Shown piece by piece: positions 25,258 to 35,599 of a stretch of 64,000 bases of DNA. The translations under genes were made by a program, and so were the position numbers. This DNA comes from Limnohabitans sp. Bal53 (GTDB lineage: Bacteria > Pseudomonadota > Gammaproteobacteria > Burkholderiales > Burkholderiaceae_C). Numbering within the stretch: position 1 is the stretch's first letter; each line of letters begins with the position of its first letter. The notes under the pieces are model-generated. The model was not told where the DNA came from, did not search any database, and saw only the letters and a list, made by a program, of their open reading frames with translations. The stretch covers positions 868,001-932,000 of the forward strand of contig NZ_NESH01000001.1 in assembly GCF_003063355.1 (NCBI RefSeq), in the 5' to 3' direction.

Positions 25258-26235
25258 TCAGATCACCTTGGCCCGCATCAGGTCGTTGGAGTTGATGGCC
25301 CCGCACAGCAAGCCTTGCGCGTCCACCACCAAGATGCTGGTGATGCGGTGCAGCTCCATCATCTCGGCAGCTTCGACGGCCAGTGCGTCGTGGCGGATGG
25401 TGCGCGGATTGGGGTGCATGACGTCGCGGGCCCTGAGACTGCGCAGGTCCACGCCTTTCTCAATCAAACGGCGCAAATCGCCATCGGTGAAGACGCCCAG
25501 CACACGGCCATCGGCGTCGGTGACCGAGGTGGCACCCAGGCCTTTGCTGCTCATTTCGCGCATCAGGGTGGTGAATTCGGCATCCTGCCCGACTTGCGGC
25601 ACATCGGCGCCTTTGCGCATCACATCACCCACATGGGTGAGCAGCTTGCGGCCCAACGAACCACCCGGGTGCGAGCGGGCAAAGTCTTCGGGTTTGAAGC
25701 CTCGCGCATCGAGCAGGGCCACGGCCAGCGCGTCGCCCATGGCCAGTTGGGCTGTGGTGCTGGCGGTGGGGGCCAAGTTCAGGGGGCAGGCTTCTTTGTC
25801 GACCGAGCAGTCGAGCACCACGTCGGCGTGTCGAGCCAAGGAGGACTGCAGGCCTCCAGTCAGCGCGATCAGGGGCACGCCCTGGCGCTTGAGCACGGGC
25901 AAGATGGCAACCAGTTCGTCGCTTTCGCCGCTGTTGGAGATGGCCAGCACCACGTCCACGGTTTTGATCATGCCCAGGTCGCCATGGCTGGCCTCGCCGG
26001 GGTGCACAAACATGGCCGGGGTGCCAGTCGAGGCCAGGGTGGCGGCAATCTTGCGGCCAATGTGACCGCTTTTGCCCATGCCAGTGACGACCACGCGGCC
26101 TTGCACGGCCAGCACCATGTTCACGGCCTGGACAAAGCGCTGGTCCAGTCGGTCTTGCATGCGGCGCAAGGCGGCGGCCTCGATGTCGAGGGTTTCGCGG
26201 GCAAGCTGCAGGGTGAGGTCGGGGTGGGCAAGCAT
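25258..26235 (-). CDS. kdsD: D-arabinose 5-phosphate isomerase (KpsF/GutQ family)
   Basis: The 325-residue protein has an N-terminal SIS domain (GMGKSGHIGRKIAATLASTG, then HPGEASHGDLGM) and two C-terminal CBS domains beginning near MRKGADVP and ARDVMHPNP. It makes arabinose 5-phosphate for Kdo synthesis. It leads the kdsD-kdsC-lptC transcript and is divergent from the antiporter gene. Confidence 0.93.
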   Translation of the reverse strand: MLAHPDLTLQLARETLDIEAAALRRMQDRLDQRFVQAVNMVLAVQGRVVVTGMGKSGHIGRKIAATLASTGTPAMFVHPGEASHGDLGMIKTVDVVLAISNSGESDELVAILPVLKRQGVPLIALTGGLQSSLARHADVVLDCSVDKEACPLNLAPTASTTAQLAMGDALAVALLDARGFKPEDFARSHPGGSLGRKLLTHVGDVMRKGADVPQVGQDAEFTTLMREMSSKGLGATSVTDADGRVLGVFTDGDLRRLIEKGVDLRSLRARDVMHPNPRTIRHDALAVEAAEMMELHRITSILVVDAQGLLCGAINSNDLMRAKVI

Positions 26236-26354
26236 GGTCTCATTTTATCGGTCGGCGTGCCATGCCCCACCACGGGTCTGTCCCAGTCCGAACCTCGGGT
26301 CCATGAATCGACCGCATGGTGATGGCGATCACACACGCTTGTTACCATTGATGC

Positions 26355-28340
26355 ATGAGTGCTTTGGAGTTGACCTTGTTGTATTTGCTGGCGGCCGTGC
26401 TGGGCGTGGTGGGCTGCCGCATGCTCAAGCTGCCGCCCATGCTCGGCTATTTGGCAGTGGGCGTGGTGATTGGCCCCAACGCGCTGGCGCTGGCACAAAA
26501 CTCCGAGGGCGTTCGGCACCTGGCCGAATTCGGCGTGGTGTTTTTGATGTTCGTGATCGGGTTGGAATTCAACCTGCCCAAGCTGCGCTCCATGCGCCAA
26601 CATGTGTTTGGCCTGGGCCTGCTGCAGGTATTGCTGACGCTGGTGATCGTGACGGTGTTTTCCTTGTTGGTGGCCACCATGGCCCCCACACTTTGGAAAA
26701 TGGAGTGGCAAACCGCGCTGGCGCTGTCGAGCGCCATGGCCATGAGCAGCACGGCGATTGTGATCAAGCTGGTGGCCGACCGGTTGGAGCTGGAGTCCGA
26801 GCACGGCAAACGGGTGGTGGGTGTTTTGCTGTTTCAAGATTTGGCGGTGGTGCCGCTGATCGTGATGATCCCCGCCCTGGGCGCCCCGGCTGAAGACATG
26901 CTGACGGCATTGCTCATGGCCGCAGCCAAAGCGGCCGTGCTGATCACCTTGCTCATGACTGGCGGGCAGCGCGTGATGCGCTGGTGGCTGACCCTGGTTG
27001 CGCGGCGCAAAAGCGAAGAGCTGTTTGTGCTCAACTTGCTGCTGGTCACGCTGGGTCTGGCCTGGATCACCGAGATGGCCGGCCTGAGCTTGGCACTGGG
27101 CGCGTTCATTGCGGGCATGCTGATTTCAGAGACCGAATACAAGCACCAGGTGGAGCTGGACATCCGGCCTTTTCACGACGTATTGCTGGGCCTGTTTTTC
27201 ATCACCATCGGCATGATGCTGGACTGGCACATTGTGGTCGAGCGCTGGCCTTTGGTGCTGATCTTGACCACATTGCCTGTGTTGTTCAAATTGGTGCTGG
27301 TGACGGTGCTGGCCAAGTTGACGGGCGCACCGAACGGGGTGTCCCTGCGCACCGGACTGTATTTGGCACAGGCGGGGGAGTTCGGCTTTGTGCTGCTGAC
27401 CCTGGGCTCGCAAAACCAACTGATTCCGCCCACTTTGTTCAACCCGGTTCTGGCCAGCATGGTGTTGTCGATGATGGCCACGCCTTTCATCATCATGCAC
27501 AGCGAACGCATCGTGCTCAAAGTGGTGGCCAGCGAGTGGTTGCAGCAATCCTTGCAAATGACCACGATCGCCCGCAAGTCGATCAACACCAGCAAACACG
27601 TCATCATCTGCGGCTATGGGCGCTGCGGCCAAAACCTGGCCCGCATGCTGGAAAAAGAAAATATGCCCTACATGGCACTGGACCTGGACCCGGACCGGGT
27701 GCGCCAGGCGGCTGCGGCCGGGGATTCGGTGGTGTTTGGTGATGCTGCACGCCTGCAGTCACTCATGGCCGCAGGCTTGGCCCGCGCCAGCGCGGTGGTG
27801 ATCACCTACCTGGATGTGCCCGCTGCCATGAAGGTGCTCGACCACACCCACAGCCATGCGCCGCAAGTGCCGGTGATCGTGCGCACCAAGGACGACCTTG
27901 ATCTGGAAAAGCTGCAGCTCGCGGGTGCAACCGAAGTGGTGCCCGAGGCGCTGGAGGGCTCACTCATGTTGGCCAGCCATGCACTGGCGCTGGTGGGCGT
28001 GCCCATGCGGCGTGTGATCCGCATCGTTCAAGACCAGCGCGACGCGCGCTACAACCTGCTGCGCGGCTACTTCCATGGCGCCGACGACGACACACTGGAC
28101 GAAATCGACCACGAACGTTTGACCACCGTGGGCCTGCCCCTGGCCTCCCCTTGGTTGGGCAAGCAGATCAAGGACCTGGCTTTTCACGCCATGGGCGTGC
28201 GAGTGGTGAACCTGCGCCGCGCCAATGGCCAACCCGAAACCGTGGGCGATGACACCGTGTTGCATTCGGGCGACACGCTGGTTCTGTCCGGTAAATCCCA
28301 AACGCTGGCAGTGGCCGAAGAGAAACTATTACGAGGTTAA
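26355..28340 (+). CDS. CPA2-family cation:proton antiporter with RCK domain (YbaL/Kef type)
   Basis: The 661-residue protein has a 12-13 helix antiporter domain (residues 1-390) with the CPA2 segments [13 protein letters not shown] and [15 protein letters not shown]. An RCK/TrkA-N domain follows at about 415 ([19 protein letters not shown]) and a TrkA-C domain at about 570-655. It should exchange K+ or Na+ for protons under nucleotide control. Kef and YbaL are the nearest types. It ends five bases before apt. Confidence 0.9.
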   Translation: MSALELTLLYLLAAVLGVVGCRMLKLPPMLGYLAVGVVIGPNALALAQNSEGVRHLAEFGVVFLMFVIGLEFNLPKLRSMRQHVFGLGLLQVLLTLVIVTVFSLLVATMAPTLWKMEWQTALALSSAMAMSSTAIVIKLVADRLELESEHGKRVVGVLLFQDLAVVPLIVMIPALGAPAEDMLTALLMAAAKAAVLITLLMTGGQRVMRWWLTLVARRKSEELFVLNLLLVTLGLAWITEMAGLSLALGAFIAGMLISETEYKHQVELDIRPFHDVLLGLFFITIGMMLDWHIVVERWPLVLILTTLPVLFKLVLVTVLAKLTGAPNGVSLRTGLYLAQAGEFGFVLLTLGSQNQLIPPTLFNPVLASMVLSMMATPFIIMHSERIVLKVVASEWLQQSLQMTTIARKSINTSKHVIICGYGRCGQNLARMLEKENMPYMALDLDPDRVRQAAAAGDSVVFGDAARLQSLMAAGLARASAVVITYLDVPAAMKVLDHTHSHAPQVPVIVRTKDDLDLEKLQLAGATEVVPEALEGSLMLASHALALVGVPMRRVIRIVQDQRDARYNLLRGYFHGADDDTLDEIDHERLTTVGLPLASPWLGKQIKDLAFHAMGVRVVNLRRANGQPETVGDDTVLHSGDTLVLSGKSQTLAVAEEKLLRG

Positions 28341-28344
28341 TGGC

Positions 28345-28899
28345 ATGGACGATTTGAACGTCAACGATTATTTGAAAAGCCACATCCGCACCGTGCCCGA
28401 TTGGCCTGCACCGGGGGTGCAGTTTCGCGACATCACACCGCTCTTGCAAGACCCGCGTGTGTTCCGCGTGCTGATCGATGCCTTTGTGCACCGCTACATG
28501 CATCCGGCTTTGCGGCCTGACGTGGTCGCAGGTCTGGATGCACGGGGGTTCATATTGGGCTCGGTCGTGGCCTACGAATTGGGGCTGGGTTTTGTACCCA
28601 TCCGCAAAAAAGGCAAGCTGCCCTTCACCACAGTGGAAGAAACCTACGAGCTGGAATACGGCAGCGCCACCGTGGAGCTGCACACCGACGCCGTCAAGCC
28701 CGGCCAGCGCGTGCTGCTGATCGACGACCTGATCGCCACAGGCGGCACCATGATGGCGGGCAAAAAGCTGCTCGAAAAGCTGGGCGCGTCGGTCATCGAA
28801 GGTGCTGCCATCGTCGATTTGCCGGAACTGGGCGGGTCGGATCGGATTCAGGCCACAGGCTTGAAGCTGTTCACACTGGTGTCTTTCGAAGGGCATTGA
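28345..28899 (+). CDS. apt: Adenine phosphoribosyltransferase
   Basis: The 184-residue enzyme salvages adenine to AMP. The PRPP-binding motif is [14 protein letters not shown] near 124-137, and DARGFILGS and RKKGKLPF are typical Apt segments. The ATG at 28345 has ACGAGG before it and starts four bases after the antiporter stop, so the two are likely co-transcribed. Length is normal for the family. Confidence 0.94.
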   Translation: MDDLNVNDYLKSHIRTVPDWPAPGVQFRDITPLLQDPRVFRVLIDAFVHRYMHPALRPDVVAGLDARGFILGSVVAYELGLGFVPIRKKGKLPFTTVEETYELEYGSATVELHTDAVKPGQRVLLIDDLIATGGTMMAGKKLLEKLGASVIEGAAIVDLPELGGSDRIQATGLKLFTLVSFEGH

Positions 28900-28999
28900 G
28901 GGTTCAAGGCACACCTGCGGCCCGCTGTCACCCCCGGCGCTGACAAGTCAATCGACCCGGCATAAGCTGGATCCTTTCCACTTGGCCCAGGACCGCCTC

Positions 29000-29536
29000 A
29001 TGAGCTCAAACCACACCCCTCCAGCGGCCGCTGACGACCGCGTGCCTTATGCCAAACCCCAGCCTTGGGGCATGGCCCCCGACATGGTGGTGCACGACGT
29101 GCAGACTGAAGATGAGCGCCTGTGGGCACCTGTCGCCCCCGGCATCTGGTCGCGCCCGCTGCACCTGAACGTGACAGGTGGCTTTTATGTGCACCTGCTC
29201 AAAGTCAAGCGCTCGGGCCTGCTGCAGCGCCACCGCCATTCCGGCATGGTGCACGCGCATGTGCTGCGCGGCAAATGGCTGTATCTGGAGCACGACTGGG
29301 TGGCCGAAGAAGGCAGCTATGTGTTCGAGCCTCCGGGCGAGACCCACACCCTGGTGGTGCCCGACGATTGCCAGGACATGGTGACGATGTTCACCGTGCA
29401 CGGTGCTTTGATGTACGTGGACACCCAAGGCAATGCCACCGGTTACGACGATGTGTTCACACGCATCGACAAGTACCGCGCCCACTTTGAGGACGTGGGC
29501 TTGGGCGCAGATTACGTGAAAAACTTCATGCGCTGA
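29000..29536 (+). CDS. Cupin protein, dihydroxyacetophenone/acetylacetone dioxygenase-like
   Basis: The 178-residue single-domain cupin has the first motif in LLQRHRHSGMVHAHVLRGKW (three likely histidine ligands) and the second in PPGETHTLVVPDD. This matches the family annotated as 2,4'-dihydroxyacetophenone or acetylacetone-cleaving dioxygenases, or ChrR-like cupins. It may bind Fe2+ and cleave beta-dicarbonyls. An AGGA ribosome site precedes the ATG at 29000. It stands alone. Confidence 0.75.
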   Translation: MSSNHTPPAAADDRVPYAKPQPWGMAPDMVVHDVQTEDERLWAPVAPGIWSRPLHLNVTGGFYVHLLKVKRSGLLQRHRHSGMVHAHVLRGKWLYLEHDWVAEEGSYVFEPPGETHTLVVPDDCQDMVTMFTVHGALMYVDTQGNATGYDDVFTRIDKYRAHFEDVGLGADYVKNFMR

Positions 29537-29553
29537 ACAGCTTGACTGCCCGT

Positions 29554-29584
29554 AAAAAAACCGCCAGGCAGAGCTGGCGGTTTT
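29554..29584. terminator. Bidirectional intrinsic terminator
   Basis: The stem CCGCCAG/CTGGCGG (29561-29567, 29574-29580) is flanked by seven A on the left and TTTT on the right. It ends both the cupin transcript and the convergent liv operon. Confidence 0.88.
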
Positions 29585-29619
29585 GGGATGCGTTTGGAAC
29601 GCAGGCGTTAAGGCCGAGA

Positions 29620-30831
29620 TTATTTAGGTCCCAAAACTTCGCCAAACATTTCCCACGATTTGCCGTTCCACTTCATCAGCTGCTTGTTCTCTACAGGGTA
29701 GAAGTCAGTGGGTGAGGTGTTCAACTTGACACCAGGCAACAGCATGCCATTTTCAAAGTTCTTCAAATTGGCGGCTTGCTTCATGATGTTGGCACGTGTG
29801 AGGTCATCACCAGCTTGCCGAATGACTTGCGCAGTTGCCGCAGCGTGGATGTAGCCAGAGACGTAGAAGCCTTCTGTGATGTTCGCCCCAGGCATGTTCT
29901 TTTCCAACCAAGCCTTGTACTCAAGGAAGCCTTTGTCGTTGGCCCAGAGTGGGTCAGCGGGGTCTTTGAAGTAGTTGGACGAAATCACGCCAATGCCATT
30001 CTCAGCACCAGCGGGAATCATCACTGAGCCCACCGAGGACGAGACCGAGTTGAGGTAGTGGGTGGGCTTCCAGCCCAATTCCGCTGCAATCTTGATCGCT
30101 TGAGCAGCCCACTTGGGTGTGGTCACGTTGAAGAAGGTGTCTGCGCCAGACGACTTCAAAGTCACCATCTGGTTGCTCACGGTGGGGTCTGTCGTTTCGT
30201 AACTGGCCTTGGAGACGATCATCCCTTTTTTGGCCCCCAGACCATCCTCCATACCCTTGACGTAATCTTTGCCGTAGTCGTCGTTCTGATACAGAATCGC
30301 GATTTTGGCGTTGGGGTTGTTCTTCAAGATGTGATCTGCATAGATTTTGCCCTCGACCTGATAGTCAGGCTGCAACCCCATGGTCCATGGGAAATTTTTA
30401 GGGTCACCCCATTTGTGGGCGCCGGTGTTCACAAAAAGCTGCGGAACTTTTTTCTGGTTCATGTATTTGTGAATGGCGCTATTGGGCGGCGTACCCAAGG
30501 GCGCGGTGATGAACAGCACCTGTTCTTGCTCCACCAATTTGCGTGCTTGCTCCACTGTTTTTGGAGGAGAGTAGGCATCATCCAAGGAGATGAAGTTGAT
30601 TTGGCGTCCGTTGATGCCGCCAGCTTCGTTGATGCCTTTGAAGTAGGCGGTCAAGGCCTTGCCAATGTTGCCGTAAGCCGATGCACCGCCGGAGTAGGGC
30701 ACCATGTTGCCGACCTTCACTTCTTTGTCGTTGGCCCCAGGGCCATACTTGCCTGCGGCCAAGGCGTGCGTGCCAGACAGGCTCAATGCAAGACTTGCCG
30801 CAAGGCTAAGCAGTTTCAATTTGCGGTTCAT
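29620..30831 (-). CDS. livK: Branched-chain amino acid-type ABC substrate-binding protein
   Basis: The 403-residue precursor has a signal peptide ending THALA and the LivK/LivJ periplasmic fold: VKVGNMVPYSGGASAYGNIGKA at the start and NGRQINFISLDDAYSPPKTVEQARKLVE soon after. It is the last gene of the livGFHMK operon, overlapping livM by four bases. In Burkholderiales such proteins also bind aromatic acids, amides or urea, so the ligand is open. The adjacent divergent amidase makes an amide a reasonable guess only. Confidence 0.88.
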   Translation of the reverse strand: MNRKLKLLSLAASLALSLSGTHALAAGKYGPGANDKEVKVGNMVPYSGGASAYGNIGKALTAYFKGINEAGGINGRQINFISLDDAYSPPKTVEQARKLVEQEQVLFITAPLGTPPNSAIHKYMNQKKVPQLFVNTGAHKWGDPKNFPWTMGLQPDYQVEGKIYADHILKNNPNAKIAILYQNDDYGKDYVKGMEDGLGAKKGMIVSKASYETTDPTVSNQMVTLKSSGADTFFNVTTPKWAAQAIKIAAELGWKPTHYLNSVSSSVGSVMIPAGAENGIGVISSNYFKDPADPLWANDKGFLEYKAWLEKNMPGANITEGFYVSGYIHAAATAQVIRQAGDDLTRANIMKQAANLKNFENGMLLPGVKLNTSPTDFYPVENKQLMKWNGKSWEMFGEVLGPK

Positions 30832-31784
30832 TTAGCGTCTCCTTTTTTCAGTTTGTTGAGCATGCCCATCACGCCGCCAGGAGCAACATAGATGAGTGCT
30901 ATGAGAATCGCGCCATAGACAGCCCATGGCGCGGACTTCGAAATCTCATCGGCGACGTTGGGGATGAATTGGATAAATGCCGCGCCGAACAATGCGCCCG
31001 GAATCGACCCCAAACCACCCACAACCGCACCCACGAGGAACGAAATGGATAAAAAAGAATGAAAGCTATCAGGGGCCACATAGGCCACCGCGATTGCCCC
31101 CAAGGCACCGGCAACGCCTGTGTAAGCGGCTGAAACCCCAAATGTCAGAGTTTTCACAGTTGCCAATTGCACACCCAAGGCGCTGGCGGCGATGGGCTGA
31201 TCACGAATGGCCACAATGGCGCGACCGATACGTCCTTTGATGAGGTTGTTGGCAAGCCAGAACATCAACACCGCGACGATCAAAACGAAGTAATACATCC
31301 AGCGGTCTTCTGACAAGGGCTGGCCCAAAAATTCCATTTCAAACAGAGGCTCAGGCTTGCTCAGAACAATGCCTTGTACACCACCCGTGTAGGCTTCGAT
31401 CCCTTTGTATTTGAGCAACTGAGGCACAGCCATAGCCAATGCAAAGGTGGCCAGAGCAAGGTAGTGGCCACCCAACCGCAAGGCAGGAAATCCCATCAAA
31501 ACACCCGAGATAAAACACACCACAGCGGCAACGGGAATCGTGGCATAAGGCGAAAAGCTCGCTTGGTCCATCAGCACCGCAGCGGTGTAGGCGCCAATGG
31601 CATAGAAAGCACCATGGCCTAGGGAGATTTGGCCTCCGTATCCCGTCAGCAGATTGAGCCCCAGCACCGCAATCGCGTAAATGATCATGAGGTTGAGTTG
31701 GAAGACGCGGAAATCCGTCAAGACCCAGGGTAAAACCAGGACCAACAGACCCACGGCAATGGTGATGAGCGTGCGAATCTTCAT
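30828..31784 (-). CDS. livM: ABC transporter permease, LivM family
   Basis: The 318-residue permease has about nine hydrophobic segments. The family signatures NLLTGYGGQISLGHGAFYAIGAY and the C-terminal GGLGSIPGALFGAAFIQFIP are clear. It forms the membrane channel with LivH. The coding region has more A and T than genes at either side of the liv block. It overlaps livK by four bases. Confidence 0.9.
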   Translation of the reverse strand: MKIRTLITIAVGLLVLVLPWVLTDFRVFQLNLMIIYAIAVLGLNLLTGYGGQISLGHGAFYAIGAYTAAVLMDQASFSPYATIPVAAVVCFISGVLMGFPALRLGGHYLALATFALAMAVPQLLKYKGIEAYTGGVQGIVLSKPEPLFEMEFLGQPLSEDRWMYYFVLIVAVLMFWLANNLIKGRIGRAIVAIRDQPIAASALGVQLATVKTLTFGVSAAYTGVAGALGAIAVAYVAPDSFHSFLSISFLVGAVVGGLGSIPGALFGAAFIQFIPNVADEISKSAPWAVYGAILIALIYVAPGGVMGMLNKLKKGDAK

Positions 31785-31802
31785 AAAGTTTTCCTTTGGC
31801 GC

Positions 31803-32675
31803 TTAGACGCGTGTAACGACTCTTCGGCCAAATAAACCGTTGGGTTTGAGGGTAAGTGTGCCCACAATGAGCACCAAAGCGACAGTGAGCTTGAGATCGG
31901 AGCCGATGACGTAGGCCCCCAAAATGTTTTCAAGCACACCCACGATGAAGCCGCCGATCACAGCGCCCCACGGATTGTCGATACCACCCAACAGTGCGGC
32001 TGCAAAGCCATAGAGCAAAATTCCCGCCATCAAATTAGGGTCAAGGAACATCACGGGTGCCATCATCATGCCGGCGACGGACCCGATCGCCGATGCCAGC
32101 CCCCAGCCCAAAGCCAGCATCCACGAGACACGGATACCGACCAAGCTCGCAGAATCAGGGTTCTGCGCGGCCGCCCGCATGGCCAGGCCAATGGGGGTGT
32201 AACGGAAAAACAGGTAGACCACCAGCAGCACCGCCAAGGTGACGCCCAGTGAACCCAGTTGGTGGCCAGAGATGTACTGTGGGAACACAGCGCTCTTCGT
32301 CGGAAACGGGCTGGCAAAGGCCTTCACCGTGTGGTCAAAAATCCAACCCGACATGGCGTTGAAAATCACCAGCAAGCCAACAAAAACAATCACGTTGTTG
32401 AGCACTGGGGCGCGCTCGACGGGGCGGATAAAAACCCGTTGCACAACGAGTCCACCCACAAATGCGATGCCGACCGTCAGCAAAAATGCCAGCCAATAAG
32501 ACATGCCATTTTCAATGAGCGACCATGCAATGAAGGTCGCAAACGTGGCCATCTCTCCTTGTGCAAAGTTGATGTGGTGCGTTGACTGGTAAATCATCAC
32601 CAGCGCCAAACCCACGGCCGCATAGATGCTGCCGTTGGCCAAGCCTGAGAATATTTGAAGAATAAAGCCGTCCAT
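31803..32675 (-). CDS. livH: ABC transporter permease, LivH family
   Basis: The 290-residue permease has eight or so helices and LivH signatures: GLANGSIYAAVGLALVMIYQ, HHINFAQGEMATFATF and a late AALLGGIDNPWGAVIGGF. It pairs with LivM to form the channel. It lies 18 bases from both livF and livM. Confidence 0.9.
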   Translation of the reverse strand: MDGFILQIFSGLANGSIYAAVGLALVMIYQSTHHINFAQGEMATFATFIAWSLIENGMSYWLAFLLTVGIAFVGGLVVQRVFIRPVERAPVLNNVIVFVGLLVIFNAMSGWIFDHTVKAFASPFPTKSAVFPQYISGHQLGSLGVTLAVLLVVYLFFRYTPIGLAMRAAAQNPDSASLVGIRVSWMLALGWGLASAIGSVAGMMMAPVMFLDPNLMAGILLYGFAAALLGGIDNPWGAVIGGFIVGVLENILGAYVIGSDLKLTVALVLIVGTLTLKPNGLFGRRVVTRV

Positions 32676-32693
32676 CGATGTGATCCTTGATGC

Positions 32694-33410
32694 TCAATAA
32701 CCGAGATAGGTGCGGCGAACAGACTCGTCTGCTCGGATGTCTTCGGCTGGGCCGGACAACACCACATTCCCAGTTTCTAAAAGGTAGGCGTGGTCAGCAA
32801 GGTTCAGCGCCAAAGACGCGTTTTGCTCGACCAGCAACATGCTCACACCATCGGTTTTGTTGATGTTGCGCATGATTTCAAATATCTCTTGAACGATCAG
32901 TGGTGCCAGGCCGAAAGAGGGCTCGTCCAGTAAAAGCAGTTTCGGCCTGAGCATCAAGGCACGGCTGATCGCCAGCATTTGCTGCTCACCTCCCGACAAT
33001 GTGCCCGCTTGTTGGTACAGACGTTCCTTCAGTCGGGGGAAGCGTTCAAAAATCTTCTCCATGTCTTGACCGACGGCATCCTTGTCTTTACGCGTGTAAG
33101 CACCCAAGCGCAAATTTTCTTCGACCGTAAGCCCCGTGAAGGTGCCACGCCCATCCGGGACGTGCGCCATACCCATGCGGACAATTTTGTCGGTGGCCAG
33201 TCCACCAATCGTTTTGCCCACGAACACCACATCACCCGAGGTCTTGACCGTCTGACACATGCTGCGCAGAGTGGTTGTTTTGCCTGCACCATTGGCCCCC
33301 AAAATGGTGGTGATGCCGCCTTGTTTAAGGTCAAAGCTGACGTTGAACAAAGCCTGAGTTACACCGTACCAGGCGTTGAGGTTTTTCACTTCTAACAAAT
33401 TCATGCTCAC
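32694..33410 (-). CDS. livF: ABC transporter ATP-binding protein, LivF family
   Basis: The 238-residue ATPase has Walker A GANGAGKTT at about 40, the signature LSGGEQQM, and Walker B KLLLLDEPSFGLAP. It overlaps livG by four bases. With LivG it should power the liv importer. Confidence 0.93.
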   Translation of the reverse strand: MSMNLLEVKNLNAWYGVTQALFNVSFDLKQGGITTILGANGAGKTTTLRSMCQTVKTSGDVVFVGKTIGGLATDKIVRMGMAHVPDGRGTFTGLTVEENLRLGAYTRKDKDAVGQDMEKIFERFPRLKERLYQQAGTLSGGEQQMLAISRALMLRPKLLLLDEPSFGLAPLIVQEIFEIMRNINKTDGVSMLLVEQNASLALNLADHAYLLETGNVVLSGPAEDIRADESVRRTYLGY

Positions 33411-34255
33411 GCCCCTCCCAAATATGCGCGGATCACTTCAGGGTGTTTTTGAATTTGTTCCGGTGTGCCTTCGGCAATCTTTCGACCAAAGTTCAGCGCC
33501 ACAATCCAATCAGAGACGTTCATCACCAAGTGCATATGGTGTTCGACAAGCAAAACACTGATGCCCATTTCATCGCGCACCAGCTTGATCAAATCGGCCA
33601 GATCGCTGAGTTCTTCGTGGTTGAGTCCCGCAGCTGGCTCGTCCAGCAAGAGCAAACGAGGCTGGGAGGCGAGAGCACGCGCAAACTCCACCCGCTTTTG
33701 AAAGCCGAAGGGCAAGTCGCCGACGGGCCGATGTGCAACGTCTTTCAGCTTCAGGCGGTCAATGAGCTCGTCTGCACGTTTTTTGAGATCGGTTTCCTCT
33801 GCCCGTGTCTTGGCGGTTGGCCACATACCACCCCAAAAGCCCGTCTTGGATTTGCTGTGCGCACCCACCATGATGTTCTCTTGAACGCTCATGGTTTTGA
33901 ACATGGCCAAATTTTGAAAGGTGCGGCCAATACCGGTGTTGGCCATTTCGTGAACTGGGGTTTGTGTGATGGACCGTCCATCAAACAACAAGTCACCCTC
34001 TTGGTAGTCGTACAGACGGCTCAGGCAATTGAACAAGGTTGTTTTTCCTGCCCCGTTGGGGCCGATCAAACCACAGACCTTGTCTTTGGGCAGGTTAAAG
34101 CTGACGTTATCCAATGCCGTGATACCGCCAAATCGAACAGTGATTCCCTTGACCTGTAGCAAGGTATTTGTTTCATCGACAACCAAATCAGAATCTCCTT
34201 GCGAGCAACAAAGTGGCTCATTCTGAAAAGTGTAGGTGCCGATTTCAATTGTCAT
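33407..34255 (-). CDS. livG: ABC transporter ATP-binding protein, LivG family
   Basis: The 282-residue ATPase has Walker A GPNGAGKTT near 66, Q-loop IGRTFQNLAMF, the weak signature LPFGFQKRVEFA and Walker B LLLLDEPAAGLN, plus the LivG C-terminal helix. About 25 residues precede the usual LivG start, so an internal start is possible. It is the first gene of livGFHMK. A small inverted repeat (ACACC/GGTGT) lies in its leader close to the start codon. Confidence 0.92.
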   Translation of the reverse strand: MTIEIGTYTFQNEPLCCSQGDSDLVVDETNTLLQVKGITVRFGGITALDNVSFNLPKDKVCGLIGPNGAGKTTLFNCLSRLYDYQEGDLLFDGRSITQTPVHEMANTGIGRTFQNLAMFKTMSVQENIMVGAHSKSKTGFWGGMWPTAKTRAEETDLKKRADELIDRLKLKDVAHRPVGDLPFGFQKRVEFARALASQPRLLLLDEPAAGLNHEELSDLADLIKLVRDEMGISVLLVEHHMHLVMNVSDWIVALNFGRKIAEGTPEQIQKHPEVIRAYLGGA

Positions 34256-34422
34256 CCTAGGTTAAACACCAATAAGGTGTCATGTAGGCGCTACTTGTCC
34301 TGTCTTGCTTTGGACGTTGCGGTCACCTTCGCGGCACGTTCAAAAAGGCATCATCCCTAAACTGAGCTGCCTAGTCCTTGTTGGCTTAAATAACATGTTC
34401 ACCACTGACTGAAAGATCTGCC

Positions 34423-35553
34423 ATGACGACGCCCCTAGTAGGTTTGCAGTTGATCTCCACCGTTCGTGATAACGGCACGTTGGCTGTTGTCGTCAGACCC
34501 CAGACGCTGTCTGCGCCAGCTGCTGACGAGGTGGTGATTGAAGTCCAAGCAACGCCACTCAACCCGTCAGATATTGGCTTGCTGTTTGGACCCGCTGACA
34601 TGGGGCAGGCTTGTGCTTTGCCGGGACAAACCGGCATAGAAGCACCGGTCTCCGCGTCCGCGCTGAAAGCCATGGCAGGTCGCATGAACCAAGCCATGCC
34701 TGTAGGCAACGAGGGCGCAGGCCGCGTTGTAGCTGCGGGAAGCGATGCTGCCGCGCAGGCGCTCCTCGGAAAAACCGTGACGGTGATTGCTGGGGGCATG
34801 TACGCCCAATACCGCTTGGTCAAAGCCGTCCAATGCATGGTGCTGCCTGATGGAGCCACGCCTGCGCAAGGGGCGTCTTGCTTTGTGAACCCGTTGACCG
34901 CCTTGGGCTTTGTCGAGACCATGAAGCGTGAGGGCCATCGTGCGCTGGTGCACACTGCAGCGGCATCCAACCTGGGGCAAATGCTCAACAAAATCTGTCA
35001 GGCCGACGGCATAGAGCTGGTCAACATCGTGCGCAAACCCTCCCAGGCCGCCTTGCTCCAAGGCCTTGGGGCACGCCACATCTGTGACAGCAGCGCACCC
35101 AGCTTCATGTCGGATCTGACCGAAGCACTCGTTGCCACGGGGGCCACTTTGGGCTTTGACGCCACTGGCGGCGGCACTTTGGCCAACCAAATCCTCATGG
35201 CCATGGAAGCGGCACTGAGTCGCCAGGCCACGACTTACAGCCGTTACGGTTCTTCCGTGAAAAAGCAGGTGTATTTGTACGGCAACCTGGACATGCGCCC
35301 GACAGAAATCACCCGCAGCTATGGCATGGCTTGGGGTGTCGGTGGCTGGCTGGTTTTTCCTTACTTGGAGCAGCTGGGCGAAGACACCAACCGCGCCTTG
35401 CGCCAACGCGTCATGGACGAGCTCACCACCACCTTTTCCAGCCATTACGCCCGTGAAATCAGCCTCAGCGATGTAGTGGACCTTGCTCAAATAGCGACTT
35501 ACAACAAGCGAGCCACAGCGACCAAATTTTTGATCAATCCCAGCAAGGGTTAA
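34423..35553 (+). CDS. MDR-family zinc-type alcohol dehydrogenase/quinone oxidoreductase-like protein
   Basis: The 376-residue protein has the medium-chain reductase layout: an N-terminal GroES-like domain (VVIEVQATPLNPSDIGLLFG), GNEGAGRVVAAGSDA and a C-terminal Rossmann domain with LVHTAAASNLGQMLNKI. It keeps the NPLTALGFV segment of enoyl reductase-like members. Zinc ligands of true alcohol dehydrogenases are not evident. It is divergent from livG and 46 bases ahead of the amidase. Its substrate is unknown. Confidence 0.82.
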   Translation: MTTPLVGLQLISTVRDNGTLAVVVRPQTLSAPAADEVVIEVQATPLNPSDIGLLFGPADMGQACALPGQTGIEAPVSASALKAMAGRMNQAMPVGNEGAGRVVAAGSDAAAQALLGKTVTVIAGGMYAQYRLVKAVQCMVLPDGATPAQGASCFVNPLTALGFVETMKREGHRALVHTAAASNLGQMLNKICQADGIELVNIVRKPSQAALLQGLGARHICDSSAPSFMSDLTEALVATGATLGFDATGGGTLANQILMAMEAALSRQATTYSRYGSSVKKQVYLYGNLDMRPTEITRSYGMAWGVGGWLVFPYLEQLGEDTNRALRQRVMDELTTTFSSHYAREISLSDVVDLAQIATYNKRATATKFLINPSKG

Positions 35554-35599
35554 AGCCACTGCGATCGCTCAAAACAATCGCCAATGAAAGGAAGCCATC